From Maratus speciosus (Eukaryota; Arthropoda; Arachnida; Araneae; Salticidae), in assembly GCA_963932465.1 (NCBI GenBank), contig OZ010792.1:188445556-188509555 (forward strand): a stretch of 64,000 nt of DNA. Direction: 5' to 3'. The notes beneath the pieces were generated by a model. It was given only the letters and a program-made list of their open reading frames with translations, did not search any database and was not told where the DNA came from. Both the position numbers and the translations under genes were made by a program. Below, one piece after another: positions 22,481 through 35,019 of this stretch (its first letter is position 1; each line of letters begins with the position of its first letter).

Positions 22481-24590
22481 CAATTAGCTTTTTTAAGGGG
22501 GGGGGGGGGGATATATAAAATTATTTTCAACTACTTCAAAATTGTCGAAAATTTTATTATATTTTATTTTCAGGCTTTTAATTTAAAAAACACAGATTAT
22601 TATTATTATCCTCTATGAGAAGTATTTATTTTTTACAGTTCATAGGGAGATGGATGAGACAAAAATTACTTCATTTATATTTCTGTTAAATAAATAAACT
22701 ATATTATTTATGAAGGTACTTATATATATATTTTTTAACCTGTGACTAACTAAAACAAAGATTATTATTCGTAAACAGTGGTACTCATTTTACATCCTTG
22801 TATCTGATGAAATTAAGAAAATAGTATAATAAAACATACTTGTGAATGTAACCGGATATTTTAATTTGAGGCTTTTATTTAAAAAGTATAGATTATTATT
22901 ATTCTCTATGAGAAGTATTTATTTTTTACAGTTCATGATGAGATAGATGAAATGAAAATTACTTCTTTTATATTTCTATTAAATAAATAAAACTATATTC
23001 TTATCAGGGTATCTTTTCTTACCTTGATTATATAAGACAAATATTACTTATCTTTACTTATCTTTTCTTACCTTGATTATATAAGACAAATATTACTTAT
23101 CTTTACTTATCTTTTCTTACCTTGATTATATAAGACAAAGATTACTATTCATGAATATTGGTATTTATTTTTAAATAATTATTCATATAATGTTTTAGGC
23201 TCTATTGAGTGTATTAAAAGAATAAAATTTTATAATTGAAAATTAATATTATAAATAAAAAATAGAATTATTTAAAATGCATTAATTACTGAATATTAAC
23301 TCGAATTATATTATTAAAATGTGAAATATTTCTGTAATTAAAAAAAAAAAATCAAAATCCGTTTTATCTTAAATAAAACTATGAATGTAGTAATAGTAAA
23401 ATGTAAAATGTATGAATAGAAAAATTTAAAATCAAAATCAATTTGATAAAATCTTTTGTTTGAAATTAATTTTGCTGTTAGTCGTAAAAAAGAAATTTTT
23501 GAATTCATGATTACCAATAAAACTTTTACTATCGAATTATTCTTTCTCGGATACTTATTATGAAATAACTATCTATGCAATGTTTGAAATATATTTGACT
23601 GCACTGAAAGAATAAAATTTTACAATTGAAAATTAATATTATAAATAAAATAAACAAATTATTTAAAAGGAAATTTCTGAATATTAACTCGAAATTGATT
23701 AAAATGTGAAATATTTCTATTATTAAAAAAAAAAAAATCAAAATTTGGTGTGTATAAATATTAAAGGTGCTTACTGCTTTATATTTTGTTCAAATGATAT
23801 ATTTAATTGTAATATAACTATTAGAAATAATATCATAATATTAGAATATATATCAGAAAATAAATAATATATTATTTATTATATATATATATATATATAC
23901 ATAATAAGTTAGCTTTTTGAGGGGGAAAATATAAAATTCTTTTCCACTACTACAAAATTTTCGAAAATTTTATTTTTATTTTATTTTAATTTAAGGATTT
24001 TAATTTAAAAAGCATAGCTTACTATTATCCTCTATGAGAAGTATTTATTTTTTATAGTTCATAGTGAGATGGATAAGACAAAAATTACTCTTTTTATATT
24101 TCTGTTAAATAAATAAAACTATATTATTTATCAAGGTACTTATATATATATATATATATATATGTATATTTAACCTGTGATTAAATAAAACAAAGATTAT
24201 TATTCGTAAACTGTGGTACTTATTTTACCTACTTGTATCTGATGAAACTAAGAAAATATAAAAATGGAATATTATGTCATATTGGAAATATAAAGGACAT
24301 GGTGAATATATAATGTTATATAAGTGTGAAAAAATGTATTGAAGCATGATTATGGAAATACTGGCATATTTTAAGATTATTGCTCCAATGACGAATGGAA
24401 ATAAGTTCATTTATAGCTGTATTATTTTGTGTCTGTTATATAAATTTATACATTTTTATATTGGGTTTTCATTTGATTCATGTGAACAACCCTTCGACTG
24501 TTTATTTTTTTTATGTTGTATGTTAAATTTTGAAATTGGTTTTTCAAAACATTCTTAAAATTCCGGGCAATGCCAGGTTACTTTAGCTAG
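22480..24590 (+). mobile_element. Helitron-like element with internal repeats
   Basis: The 3' end is canonical: a short GC hairpin (CCGGGCAATGCCAGG, 24563-24577), then CTAG at 24587-24590 followed by T. The 5' boundary is not fixed; 22480 is the start of the first internal repeat. A block of roughly 350 bp (CTCTATGAGAAGTATTTATT, then AGATGGATGAGAC) occurs three times at about 22480, 22870 and 23925. A ~130-bp block recurs at 23215 and 23605. No Rep/helicase frame is present, so it is non-autonomous. Confidence 0.6.
23009..23147. repeat. 49-bp tandem repeat, nearly 3 copies
   Basis: The unit TCTTTTCTTACCTTGATTAT... is repeated head to tail inside the Helitron-like element. Confidence 0.85.
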
Positions 24591-24710
24591 TTTCTAATAA
24601 ATAGTACAGAAGTACAAATTGTTAGCAAAGCAGTGCTTCTATAATTCAGTATGTTTAAAGATAATACAAACACAAGAAACTTAGATCATATTTCCATATC
24701 TTAACTATAT

Positions 24711-24716
24711 TTTATT
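24711..24716 (-). promoter_or_regulatory. Poly(A) signal AATAAA abutting the AIMP2 stop codon
   Basis: On the minus strand the stop TAA (24719-24717) is followed immediately by AATAAA. If used, the 3' UTR would be only about 15-30 nt. The 3' end of a Helitron (24590) lies 126 bp beyond the stop, so little space remains for a longer UTR made of non-repetitive sequence. Confidence 0.55.
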
Positions 24717-25035
24717 TTACAATAGGTTGTTACAATAAGCAAACATTTCATCTTCTGAAAGAGATTTATACCACTTTGCAACATTAGCTGGAAAATTTTC
24801 ATGTAATTTTGCTTGCACAACAGAACTCCAAAAGACAATATCAGCAAGAGATAATGAATTTCCAACCAAATAATTATTTTTTCCAAGATGAGAGTTCAGT
24901 GATTTCAATGCAGATTGTCTCTCTTTGTTACTACCATGTATTATTGATGAATGGGCCAATTCAAGCCAATTATCAATTTGAGTAGATAAAATAGGATCTG
25001 TGTCATAGTTGAAATTCAAAAGTCTTGCTATGTAC
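24717..25035 (-). CDS. AIMP2: AIMP2 terminal exon: GST C-terminal-like domain
   Basis: This exon has 319 nt: one base completing Arg, 105 codons and TAA. The acceptor is TTTGAATTTAG. Features of the GST_C fold are visible: IDNWLELA (human IDSWVDIA), then SALKSLNSHLGKNNYLVGNS (human SMNSALGKSPWLAGNE), and the SLSLADIVFW motif containing the S-x-x-D N-capping box of alpha-6. PANVAKW matches human PANVQRW near the C-terminus. The length to the stop agrees with the human protein. An in-frame ATG at 25061-25059 lies in the intron and is not a start. This is the best supported host coding sequence in the window. Confidence 0.93.
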
Positions 25036-25263
25036 CTAAATTCAAAGCAAATAAAGAACATTCAGTAAATAATTTAAACAAATAAAAAAAAATAATAAGC
25101 AGTTGCAATTAAGATGTTGAAAGGATAATTCTTTTAGTATTATAAGAAAAAACATAACAGTTTTACAATAGAAAATAAAAAGTTTCTTTATACCCATAGC
25201 TGATACTACAATTCAGATGCAACATTAAACAAGTTGGAAATTGCTCGTCAAACGTGGCAAATG

Positions 25264-25798
25264 AGGTGCGTTCGTACTATAGCTAGTTTTATAATTATTT
25301 TTTGCACCCCATATTGTACTGAATTTATATTTCTTTTTTGCACTTCATAAGTGCATAGTCTGTAACATCATTAAAATGCACTGCAATAATTTTTTTCCCA
25401 TCTCCCGTAATGAAACGGAAAAATTTTGACTGTCCCTGTAATTAAACTATACATTCGATTTTCATAAAATTTGAAATGGCTTGACAAAATTTTGCAACAA
25501 TTATATATTTAAAATTTCAGACCATTCGGAAGGCTGTAACATCATTAAAATGCACTTGCAATAATTTTCCCCATTGGCCATAATGTAAAGAAAAACTTTT
25601 GACTGTCCCTGTAATTAAACTATACATCCGATTTTCATAAAATTTGAAATGGCTTGACAAAATTTTGCAACAATCATATATTTAAAATTTCAGGCCATTC
25701 GGTTCGGTAGTTTTTGCTCTGTTATATGCGGACGGATGGACGGACGAACTGAACGACGAATATAGGTGCTACGTATTTATATAATTATGAACGCACCT
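25264..25798. mobile_element. Short TIR element with two ~173-bp tandem units
   Basis: The ends are AGGTGCGTTCGT and the inverse of AGGTGCGTTCAT. The interior has two tandem units beginning TGTAACATCATTAAAATGCA (25361 and 25534), followed by a GGAC/GGAT tetranucleotide run (CGGACGGATGGACGGAC, 25731-25747). It lies 230 bp inside the AIMP2 last intron. Confidence 0.7.
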
Positions 25799-25799
25799 A

Positions 25800-26378
25800 A
25801 AAAAGGTTTAATTGTTTATTTAGGAACCTGACAAGACAAAAAAGTATTATTATTTGTTTTTCTAAGATTCTAGTATTATACCTAAGGCTACAGCAGCTGT
25901 TACTAGTCACTTGATACGAATAATTCAAGATAAACATTTGACAATGCAGTTTCAGTATACATGCTAATCAATTAATTTGATAGATTACTTGTCCAGATGC
26001 CTCAAATAAGCAGCATACTTTTGGTCGAAATAAATTTACTCATTTCAAAATCTTAAAAAAATTTTCAGTTAAAGAAATTTTCTTTCATTAAGGTTCCCAC
26101 AGATTTAACATTAGCTAGAGAGTGCTTTCGCATGACTGAAGTAGCCTTTAATAATAAAAAAAAAAATCCAAGATTCGTAAGCTCAGATGAGTACAGGTTT
26201 CTCAAAAATGCATTGTTTCATGATAGGGGTAATTCTTAGACAATCCTTGAGCTAATGTTTATACACCCTGGGATACTTCTCAAGCAATTAAAAAAAATTA
26301 GGTTTAAATGAATTTTTATATGTTCTAGACAAAGGCAAGTTTATTACAATAAAAATGAGTACTTCTATATCTACCCTA
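25800..26378. other. Intronic spacer, nothing recognised
   Basis: AT-rich sequence between two mobile elements; no feature supported. Confidence 0.4.
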
Positions 26379-29143
26379 TCTATATTATAAAGGACAAACA
26401 TATCTGTGCGTAACGCATACGTCATTTTGCGAATGGCAACACTTTGAAATTTGAAACTAAATTTTGGTTTTGCAATTTTCTCTACTGCAAATTTTTAAAC
26501 TTCTAAACATCGCACATTTTAAATTTTTACACTGTCGTATAAGGAAAAAAATGCTCTTTTAAATGCAATTTGTTTGAAAGCTATATCTCAATTAATTTTT
26601 GATATATTAATTTTTTTGCAGTTTTTAATACCATTTTTCTTATTGTGGCAACAAAAGTACCTCATTTCTATTGAAAGTCATTGAAAGTAAACGGAAAATA
26701 GTTGAAAATAGGAGATACTGTATCATTTCGTTGCCATTTTCTCATAAAACCTGAAAAAATAGTTGAAAATAAAATATGAGCTACGTCAAGAATAGTGTCT
26801 GTTATTCTGTGATAATGACGTCATATGCACACTTTTCTATAGACGAAATTTAAGACTGAGTTGTAAAAGTAGATTGCTTTAGCGGATGCAAATGACGTCA
26901 TTTTATAAAAAAGCGTGTATTTTAATTCTTAAACCTGAATTACGTTTTGTAGAAGTGCGTCATTTTCACAGCCCAGCTGCTTTGAAATTCTTCACAGGTG
27001 TAAATGTTTCACTTTTGAAAATAATGTAATCGAAAGCACACACTGATAAACGCAATGCTTTACAAAAATGAAAAGTGTCTTTATAAAAGAGAGGTGACAT
27101 GCAAATAATAGCGATTTATATTACAGAAATTGATGATTCTCGCCTGGATGGCTTTGCTTCACCGAGTTAGCACAACCAAACAAATAATTCGTGGTTTAAA
27201 ATAATATCGTGTTCCTAAAGTTTTTGTCGAAAATTCTCTTGAATAATAAAATTTTAATACTATTCTTTAGGACATTCTACTATAATTTTATCAAAATAAC
27301 ATAATTTGCTTAATTTAATTTTTTCCTAATTTTATCTATATATTTAAAACACAAGTGTGTTTTTTATTCATCTGCCCTGATCTTTCTGCTGAACCAATTT
27401 TACTAATATATATATATTTTTTTAACTGAAAGCTTTTCCTTTGTAGATGTGGTCGCACTATCTGTTTTTTTTTTTAATATCCCCACTTTTATATTTTAAT
27501 TTTAAAAGCATTTTATGAAATTTCTTCATACCTTTCATTGCTGCAGACAAGCGAGAAATAATGAGGTATTTTAAACCTTATTCATGCTATTTTCTGATAA
27601 AAATTTAAAATTGTTCATAAAAATTGTTGTATAGGGTTTAGTGGCGCAAAATCCCATTAGGAGCATAATATTATATTAGGGGCATAATAACGGAAAATGA
27701 CATACTGCTTTTGAAAACACGCATTTTTCCTCATAAATTTTCTATATTGTTTTCCTTCTGCATGTGTACTGATACTAAGTTTCCGACACTAGGCGAAATG
27801 CTTATTTAAGTGAAAATGAAGTGATATTTAAAAGAAAACGATCATTTTCTTAGATAAAACTAAGCCTTTTAACACAAATGCGTCTAAAAAACATAAATTA
27901 TGGAAATTTTTACTCTCCAAAATTGAGATTAGAATCTCAAATAAAGAATGCGTCTGTTCACATAAAAGTTGTTGCTGACAATCGTGACTTCAAGTTTTGA
28001 GTTAAAATGATTTTTAAATGATCAGACAAAATACAATTTTTTTTTAAATGATGAATATGGATATGAGAAGTGCATATATAAATTTTGAGAAGGTGAAAAT
28101 TGCTGTTTTCATTCCGGAAATCCAAGCATAAGAGCCTCAATTGATAACCACATCCTAATAACTGATCTTTATTATATTTTACTGATTATGTATCTACATT
28201 ATAATGAACAAAGGTATCTGTGCGTAACGCTGACGTCATTTTGCGAATGGCAATAATTCACAATCAAATTTCGGTCTTGAAATTTTCGCTACTGCAATTT
28301 TTCAATCTTCTGACTATCGTATATTTTTAATTTTTGTCACATAATGAAATAAATGTATTTTCAAATACAATTAGTTTAAAAACTGTATTCATTGACTGAT
28401 GTATTATATTTTTTTAAATAATTTTTAAGCATGAATTTTTAAAGTTTATCTTATAACGTGCCGGTTTCAATACATAAAATAACAAACATTTTGCACATAA
28501 AGCAACAAGCATTTTTCAGCATTTGTTTCTGACTATTTTTGCATAATGAAATTAATACTTCCTTTATAAGCAAATAAAAGCAAATAATATTTAAAAACCC
28601 CACCAAACTAACATATTTGTGAAAGACAAATTAACGAAATTAATACTTTTATAAACAAATAAAAGAATAATATTGAAAAAACACAAATCTAACATATTTG
28701 TTATCGTACAATTTAAATTTTTAGATCACCAAATAGGATTTTTTTTTTTTTCAAATGGAATTTGTTTGCAAAGTTCATCTCAGTTTACTGATTGTCTATG
28801 GTTTTAAAAACAGTTTTAAAGCATGAAATATTTTTTAATTTATCTATATCGCACGGAGCTCGATTACGAAAGATTAATCCGTTTGCCCTTAAAACAACAT
28901 AAGTAGTAAAATCTTGGCAAATATCTCTTTGTATGCGGCTAATAAGAAAATATTGCTTTTGATAAATTTCAAAAATGTATTTGATTATGTAATTTGTATT
29001 TTCCATATGAAAAATGCTTTTTTAATGTAAGTGGTCAATCTAAAAAATTTATTGCATATAAAAAAATTATTAGTTTTCAATTTAAAAAAAAAATGTTTTC
29101 CCCTATATTCTTTAACCCGGGAAGCCTGGGTAAAATCCCCTAG
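26379..29143 (+). mobile_element. Helitron, apparently full-length non-autonomous copy
   Basis: It starts TCTATATTATAAAGGACAAA after an A. It ends with the hairpin ACCCGGGAAGCCTGGGT (29115-29131) and CTAG (29140-29143) before T, as expected for A/T-inserting Helitrons. Length is 2,765 bp. Another 5'-like terminus lies inside at 28193. It is the relative of the copy at 3917-6584. No Rep/helicase coding remains. Confidence 0.8.
28193..29143 (+). mobile_element. Inner Helitron unit sharing the outer 3' end
   Basis: TCTACATTATAATGAACAAA followed by the same GTATCTGTGCGTAACGC block as the outer 5' end (26379), again preceded by A. This 951-bp unit has its own full set of termini, so the larger element looks like two 5' ends served by one 3' end. 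Confidence 0.65.
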
Positions 29144-29461
29144 TATATATAAAATCCTAATGAAACGAATTTATGAAACGGATATTATGAAACGACTGAA
29201 TTGAAACGAATTTATGAAACGACTGACTAAACAACTGACTAAACAACTGATTATGTTTCCCGGCGATTTCTCCTAAAATATGGAATACTTTGCATGAAAT
29301 TAACACCTAAAATCCATATTGATCCACAGATCTCAAAACTGGTATTAGAATTTTTAAATTTGAATTAGTTTTCGAAATATTGATTTTTTTCTAATTTTAA
29401 ATACTTTTCTCTAATGATGGCAACTCAAATTTTACTCATGACAGCTATTTTTTTTCAATTA

Positions 29462-30938
29462 TCTATATAATAAAAGCTGAAGTCATGTGACTGTCATCAA
29501 TAGTTCCGGGCTGACTGCTTCGATTTTTATATGACAAACGGCCATTTCGGTACTTTTATGTTAGTCGGGCGCAGGCATGGAGGAATGAAGGCTAATAGGC
29601 TTTAATATTTATGTCTCCATGGGCGCAGGTGATAAATCACCAAATATTCTTCCATCGCCATCATTTCATTAAAAATCACTCATTTCATTTAAAATACATA
29701 ACTTTCATTTAAAATACACATCTTTCATTTACCTCATTTAAAATACAATAAATAAATAAATAGATATTTTTCCAGTATAGGTTCTTGGCGAGAAAAAATA
29801 TGGCATCGAATTTTCCGGCAATCTATATCCTATTTCAGATACATAAGCAATTTTTTCTATATGTATACAATTGACTTAATCTAAAGAAGCCAATAATCTA
29901 TTTTTATATAGAAACAGAAGTAATTTATATGTAAACAAATACTGTATATATATGTGTAAATAAAATGTTTATATGCAAATAAATACATATAAATAAAAAT
30001 AGAAGTTCACCAGGTTTGTTTTCATAGCTATTTATATATTTTATCAACGTATTTCACGTTCTGAAGCACGAATTGCACTAAGCTTAAAGAAAAATGCCAA
30101 GGCCCCGGTAATGGAAAAGTACCTAAATAAACAATTAATCGTAATAATAATAACATAAACTAAAATATTTCATTTCAACATCAAAGTATTTTTTCTAATT
30201 TACATTCAAATAAATATATATTCCAAGATTTGATTTCAATTAAGTTGACAGCTTTCTATTTCACTTCATAGAGTAAACAAACACAAGAGATTCATTCATC
30301 ATATAAACGGTAGAAAATATTAGACCATGGAGTTAATCATTCGCAAAGCAGGTTCTCCAACAATGAATGGACAATATTCTTATGACGTCATAGTAGGTAA
30401 ATTGGTGGCGCTAACGTTTGTTAACGGCTTGCATTCACGAGGGTTTTATTTTGCTATTTCTCTTAGTTACGTTAGTATATTGTCATATTTATGAACTCAG
30501 AAATCAAATCTATAAAAACAAAAGTATATATATTCATTATTTAATTATTAAGTAATGAAAAAAAAAATTATATGCATGATTTTCAAAATTTAAATAAATT
30601 TATTAATATTAAAAAATAACATTGAAGTAACAGCATGTTTAAGTAGAATAAGTTTAATTTCGATAATTTATGAACAAATCTCAGTTTAAACACTTGAAGT
30701 TTCACTCATTTTTACAGCTACGGAAATTATGAGGAATTTGTCAAAAAAGATGAAATACGCATAACAACAAAAATGTATGAAATGTTATCAAGTTCGCAAA
30801 GAATTTTTGATTTCTCTATCAGGATCTTTGGATTCGGGGAAGGATTGAGCAAGTCAATTAGTTTCAGAATGAAAGTAACATGATGCAATGCTTAGCATAC
30901 ATTTAAGGGAGACCAAACTGGTCGCCAGAGGCGGCTAG
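29462..30938 (+). mobile_element. Candidate Helitron (second family)
   Basis: It starts TCTATATAATAAAAGCTGAA after A. The possible 3' end is the hairpin GACCAAACTGGTC (30911-30923), 11 nt, CTAG (30935-30938), then T. The interior is AT-rich without recognisable coding. The assignment is weaker than for the others because only the termini support it. Confidence 0.45.
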
Positions 30939-30967
30939 TAATTGGCCTCACTTTAATGTATGCTAAG
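30891..30967. repeat. 16-bp inverted repeat spanning the Helitron 3' end
   Basis: CTTAGCATACATTTAA (30891-30906) and TTTAATGTATGCTAAG (30952-30967) pair with one mismatch around a 45-nt loop that contains the inner hairpin and CTAG. Confidence 0.7.
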
Positions 30968-30974
30968 AACAATG

Positions 30975-30975
<1 letters not shown>

Positions 30976-31008
<33 letters not shown>
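30976..31008. repeat. Poly(T) tract
   Basis: 33-bp homopolymer; another T run lies at 31071-31083. Confidence 0.95.
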
Positions 31009-31012
<4 letters not shown>

Positions 31013-32187
31013 ACAAAACTTTCATTCAAAACTGAAACATTTAAAATTAATGGCTTTCACTTCTTTCTTTTTTTTTTTTTTTTAATGAAACGAAAAGAAA
31101 AAATATTAGGCTCAGATGTCATATACGCACCGGGGTACCTAATTAGCACCAAAATGGTGTTATTTTGCCTGACATGGTAACCCGGCTATTGTCGCTTATT
31201 CATTAATAAATGTTTATTTACATTTATTTTCTTTTTATTTAAAAAAAATGTTATAAATTGTTTTCTTCGATAGTTAATAATTAATTTTTTTTATTTATTG
31301 TTATTTCATTTTAAAAATAATAGAAAATAATTTAAAAATACATATGTAACTGGTGTTCTAAAACGAGGTTTTCGCCAAATTGTCCTAAAAAAAAAAAAAA
31401 AAAATCACGCCAAACCCGGTGCTTTAAATATTAAATAATGCAACAAATCATGACACATTTAACTTCAAATTCAAAGCAAATGACCAATATCGCCAAATTA
31501 TACAAGTCGGCGTAATTTTTATTTTAAATAATGAAAGAACAAATAAATTAGTATAAAAATAGAAATACAAATAAAGCGTCGAAATAAAAATCACTTGATG
31601 GCGTGAACATGTGTAACTTCCTTACAGTCAGGTGAATGTGACATTTACAATCAGCCATTATTGGCATTTAATCTTATAGTCTGGCGATAGATTTCTGGTT
31701 GATGGGATAACCAAGTAGTAACGTTTTAATTTACCACTCGAAAAATAAAAAAAATGCTAACTGGCGAATTTAAAAAAAGCTATTGGCGAGATCTGAACCC
31801 GTCTAACATAAAAGTACCAAGAATTCTTTGTGATCATGGCAACTTTTATGTAGTTTTATTCAAAAAAATAACTGATTCTTTAATCAAAATGGAAACCTTT
31901 CTTATGAAAAACGAAGGAACTGTTGATGATAGTCACATGACTTAGGCTATTATTATAGAGTGTGTTTTCAATTCTAAAAACAGCGCAAAGAATAATATTT
32001 CCTAACGATTACAAATTTATTTTCACGTGACTATTAAAAACAGAAAAGAAAAAAAAATTAAATTACTATTAAATGAGTAGGTGTTAAAAGCAGGAAAATA
32101 GTGAAAATTATGTCTTGAAAATTGTATTTACACATGAATATTAAAAAAGAAAGGAAACTTTAAAATAATAAATACATTAATGTGTGT
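31009..32187. other. Intronic spacer with internal part of a CTAGT-ended repeat
   Basis: About 31960-32060 resembles, inverted, the interior of the element at 50436-52489 (shared TTTTCACGTGACTATTA-like block). A 63-codon open frame at 31754 has no recognisable relative and is not called. Confidence 0.4.
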
Positions 32188-32823
32188 TTAACCCTTTCAG
32201 GGGCAAGGTACTTCTCTTCATAAAATGTTGAAATCAGTGAATGGCACCAGAATTTACAAACAAATTTCGACATACGAAAATGCTTTTGTTCACTTACTTA
32301 ATAAAAGGAAAATTTTCCTTCCAATATTCTGGTGCCAATGTGGTATTTAAGGCTGTTCTCAAATCCAAAGGGTCAACTTTCTGACATAAGTTTTAATTAA
32401 TTTTTAATCAGAAACGCCTGAAACTAGAAGGTGTTGTTATTCAGAAACTATGCATCGAACTGTTTTTTCCATTTTCTTGTAAACACAATAGATCTTTCAG
32501 AAAATACTGTCAAAGTTGGCATTTTGAACTGAACATCCGAACGAAAGAAGAAAATCCAGTCAATAAGGGGAGAAAAATGCCGTGTCACGTGATGAAAATC
32601 GCTTATAACTCAACAGTTAATTTATTGATTAAAAAATGGAAAAAACAGTTCTATTCCAAATTGCTTCCATGGTCAGGCTTTCCAATTTTATATCTTTCCA
32701 TTAAAAAATGAATTTGTAAATGTGTCAAAACGTTTTGCGCTTGTTGAGCAGAGCAGTTCAGAACAGCCTTAAGAATTAAAATTAAGTGGTCCAAAAATGA
32801 ACCACTGCCCTTGAAGGGGTTAA
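32188..32823. mobile_element. piggyBac-type MITE (TTAA target)
   Basis: TTAA (32188-32191) and TTAA (32820-32823) flank inverted ends CCCTTTCAGGGGCA and TGCCCTTGAAGGGG. Length is 636 bp including the target sites, with no transposase. The strict TTAA and CCC-starting ends are characteristic of piggyBac-like elements. Confidence 0.75.
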
Positions 32824-32944
32824 AGCAGTAAATTGTAGTAATTGTATTATGTCAATCGTTTTATAAATGCTGTTAAAAAATACCAGTCAGCAAAGACTCT
32901 GTTTACTTAATTCATTTTATTTTAGCTTCTTTTCAAATGTTTAA

Positions 32945-33159
32945 CTGATCTTCTTTAATCAAACACGAAAACAACCATTGGATGTCTTAACAGCAACTGA
33001 TTCGGCCTTAAATTTTCACAATCAAAGGGGATTGAATGGAAATCCGTTTACAGGGAGATCGCTAATCTTTTAAAAAACGATCAAATTAGTGCGATTTTAG
33101 ATTCTGCGGTATCAACGGGGGTTAGCGAGTGTAGCTTGCAAGGGGCAGAGCCCAATAGT
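32945..33159 (+). mobile_element. CTAGT-type repeat terminus (solo, degraded)
   Basis: The terminal ~200 bp match both ends of 50436-52489: CGGGGGTTAGCGAGTGTAGC, then the hairpin GGGGCAGAGCCC and AATAGT in place of CTAGT. Confidence 0.6.
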
Positions 33160-33716
33160 ATATTATAATAATTTAAACAATGAAATACACCTGAGAAATA
33201 GTAACGCTGAACCAAAGATCCAGGTTTGAACACTGGCCTGGATAATTTTTCACTCTGTTGGTTTTATGCCTTGTTAATAATATGAATAAGAAATTCAGAT
33301 TTAAAAATGAGTATTTTAAGAGCCTATTTACCATTGAGTATCCATTTCCTGACTGTATTATCTGCCATTTGAAAAGAAATAAAACTACAAAGTTAATACC
33401 TCACTTTATTAGAAACTTAATGACTTGACTTAGACTTCAGCAACATATTTTTTTTTTTTTTTTTTCGAAATTTACAAAGCATAATAAAGTAAACAAAAAC
33501 ATCAGGTTATAGTTAAAATTACCAGTTTACATACAGATTATGCCTATTATGTTATTATTACTATAACTTCATGTTTTTGTTTATGTATAATGAAAGTACT
33601 TGAAAATGACTGTAAAAGTGAAGCTAGGTTGTTTGGTTATCATTAAAGCAAGATATTAACTAAAACATTTTAGGATAACAAATTATTATTATTATTTTTT
33701 ATAAATGCATCCTCAT
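33160..33716. other. AT-rich spacer
   Basis: No feature recognised apart from a T tract at 33450-33465. Confidence 0.4.
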
Positions 33717-33793
33717 TTAACCACTTCACCGTTTGACTGAAGTCGGGGGTAAAAGCACTGTTTCCCCATACCTGTCGCCGGTGAAGTGGTTAA
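33717..33793. mobile_element. 77-bp TTAA-flanked mini-palindrome
   Basis: TTAA, CCACTTCACCG, about 47 bp, CGGTGAAGTGG, TTAA. The 11-bp TIRs are perfect. This is the smallest bounded element in the window and fits a piggyBac-type MITE. Confidence 0.65.
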
Positions 33794-33799
33794 CCTTGC

Positions 33800-34560
33800 A
33801 AACAGTTGAAAAGGTTCATTCTAACAATATTACATTTTTGAAACTACCTCCTCACACAGCTGACATTTACAGCAGTGCTTTTGTTCTCTTAAAATCTTAT
33901 CTGATAAAAAGTTTGCAACTTGGGAATGAGAAAATGGTGACAAAATGAACAATAGTTAAGAAGGTGGACTTTTAGCAATGTTTTAGGACAAGTAGGGTTG
34001 TCAAGGTTGATGAGAAAAAAAATTTTGTTTGGATGTTCTTCTACTGGAATTTAAATCAGCAAATTTCACAAGCTGAAGCGGTACAATATGCTGCATGGTA
34101 CCCCTGCAACTACTGTATCTTTTTCATCCAAAGCTGGAACAGAAATTAAAGATGCACAGAATGATGCTTTAACATCTGATAGATTAGCATCAATATCTTC
34201 ACTTAGTCTGCAAGGGGATGCTTTTACTTCTAGAAAAAAATGCCGTAAATTTTAATTTAAAGTTACAGGTAATAGACGATTTGAATTTTTTTTACCAAGC
34301 AAGCTAAATTCAAGATGTATCGTAAAAAGAAATAGAAGAAAAATAGATATGGATGCAATTGTTATAACATAGGATAACTATATGAAACAAAGAAAAACCA
34401 CAAGAATCTGGAAGTTCATTACATGATGGTGAATGTTATCACAACGATGCACCCAGACATAACATAAAAAATTACATTGCAGACAGTAGGAAGTTAGATA
34501 TGTAAAGTAAGATAAAAATAAAAACGATTTGCAGAACTGAAGCGGAGACTCCTGACATGC
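33800..34560 (+). pseudogene. DDE_1 (pogo/Tigger-like) transposase fragment
   Basis: The open part (to 33948) encodes NNITFLKLPPHTADIY, the conserved LPPHT block near the end of the DDE_1 core. The LQPLD that should follow is missing. Further decayed frames downstream (to about 34250) show serine-rich text but no domain. Extent is approximate. Confidence 0.5.
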
Positions 34561-34689
34561 AGATTAATTAGTGAAATTATTTAACATAATGATCCAAACC
34601 TTTAAATGCATTTTCATTACTATATATATTTAATTCCAGAACTAGAAAACAAATTACAAGACCTGTATGGTACACACTAAACTCAAGAC

Positions 34690-35009
34690 TTTAGTGGCTC
34701 ACTTTTAGAGGGATTATTGATTTCACATTCAGATGATAAAATCTTCTTTTAAATTTTCCTACGAAATGCCTAATTTTCTTCTTTCCCAAAAATTGCACCA
34801 TGACAGTCATTTTCATCAATCGACAAATTTTTTGGATCTTCAATGACTTCATCAGAATGTTCATCAAGTGGATCTGAGTTGGTTGAATCATAAACACTAT
34901 AACTGCTTTTATAACTTTCTGAAGATTCGGGTCTCATTTTTAGTGTTTTTACTTTTTTCTTGAGATGAAATGAGTTTTTCCTGATTTTTGTTTTTAGGGT
35001 TTCGTTCAT
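34690..35009 (-). pseudogene. C-terminal tail of a pogo-type transposase
   Basis: Two frames overlap by a shift. One reads an acidic stretch (SNSDPLDEHSDE-like) and the other KIRHFVGKFKRRFYH, resembling the HFVGKV block at the C-terminus of Tigger-like proteins. It continues the pseudogene at 36340-36850 after an intervening satellite block. Confidence 0.5.
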
Positions 35010-35019
35010 CTGAAGAAAC

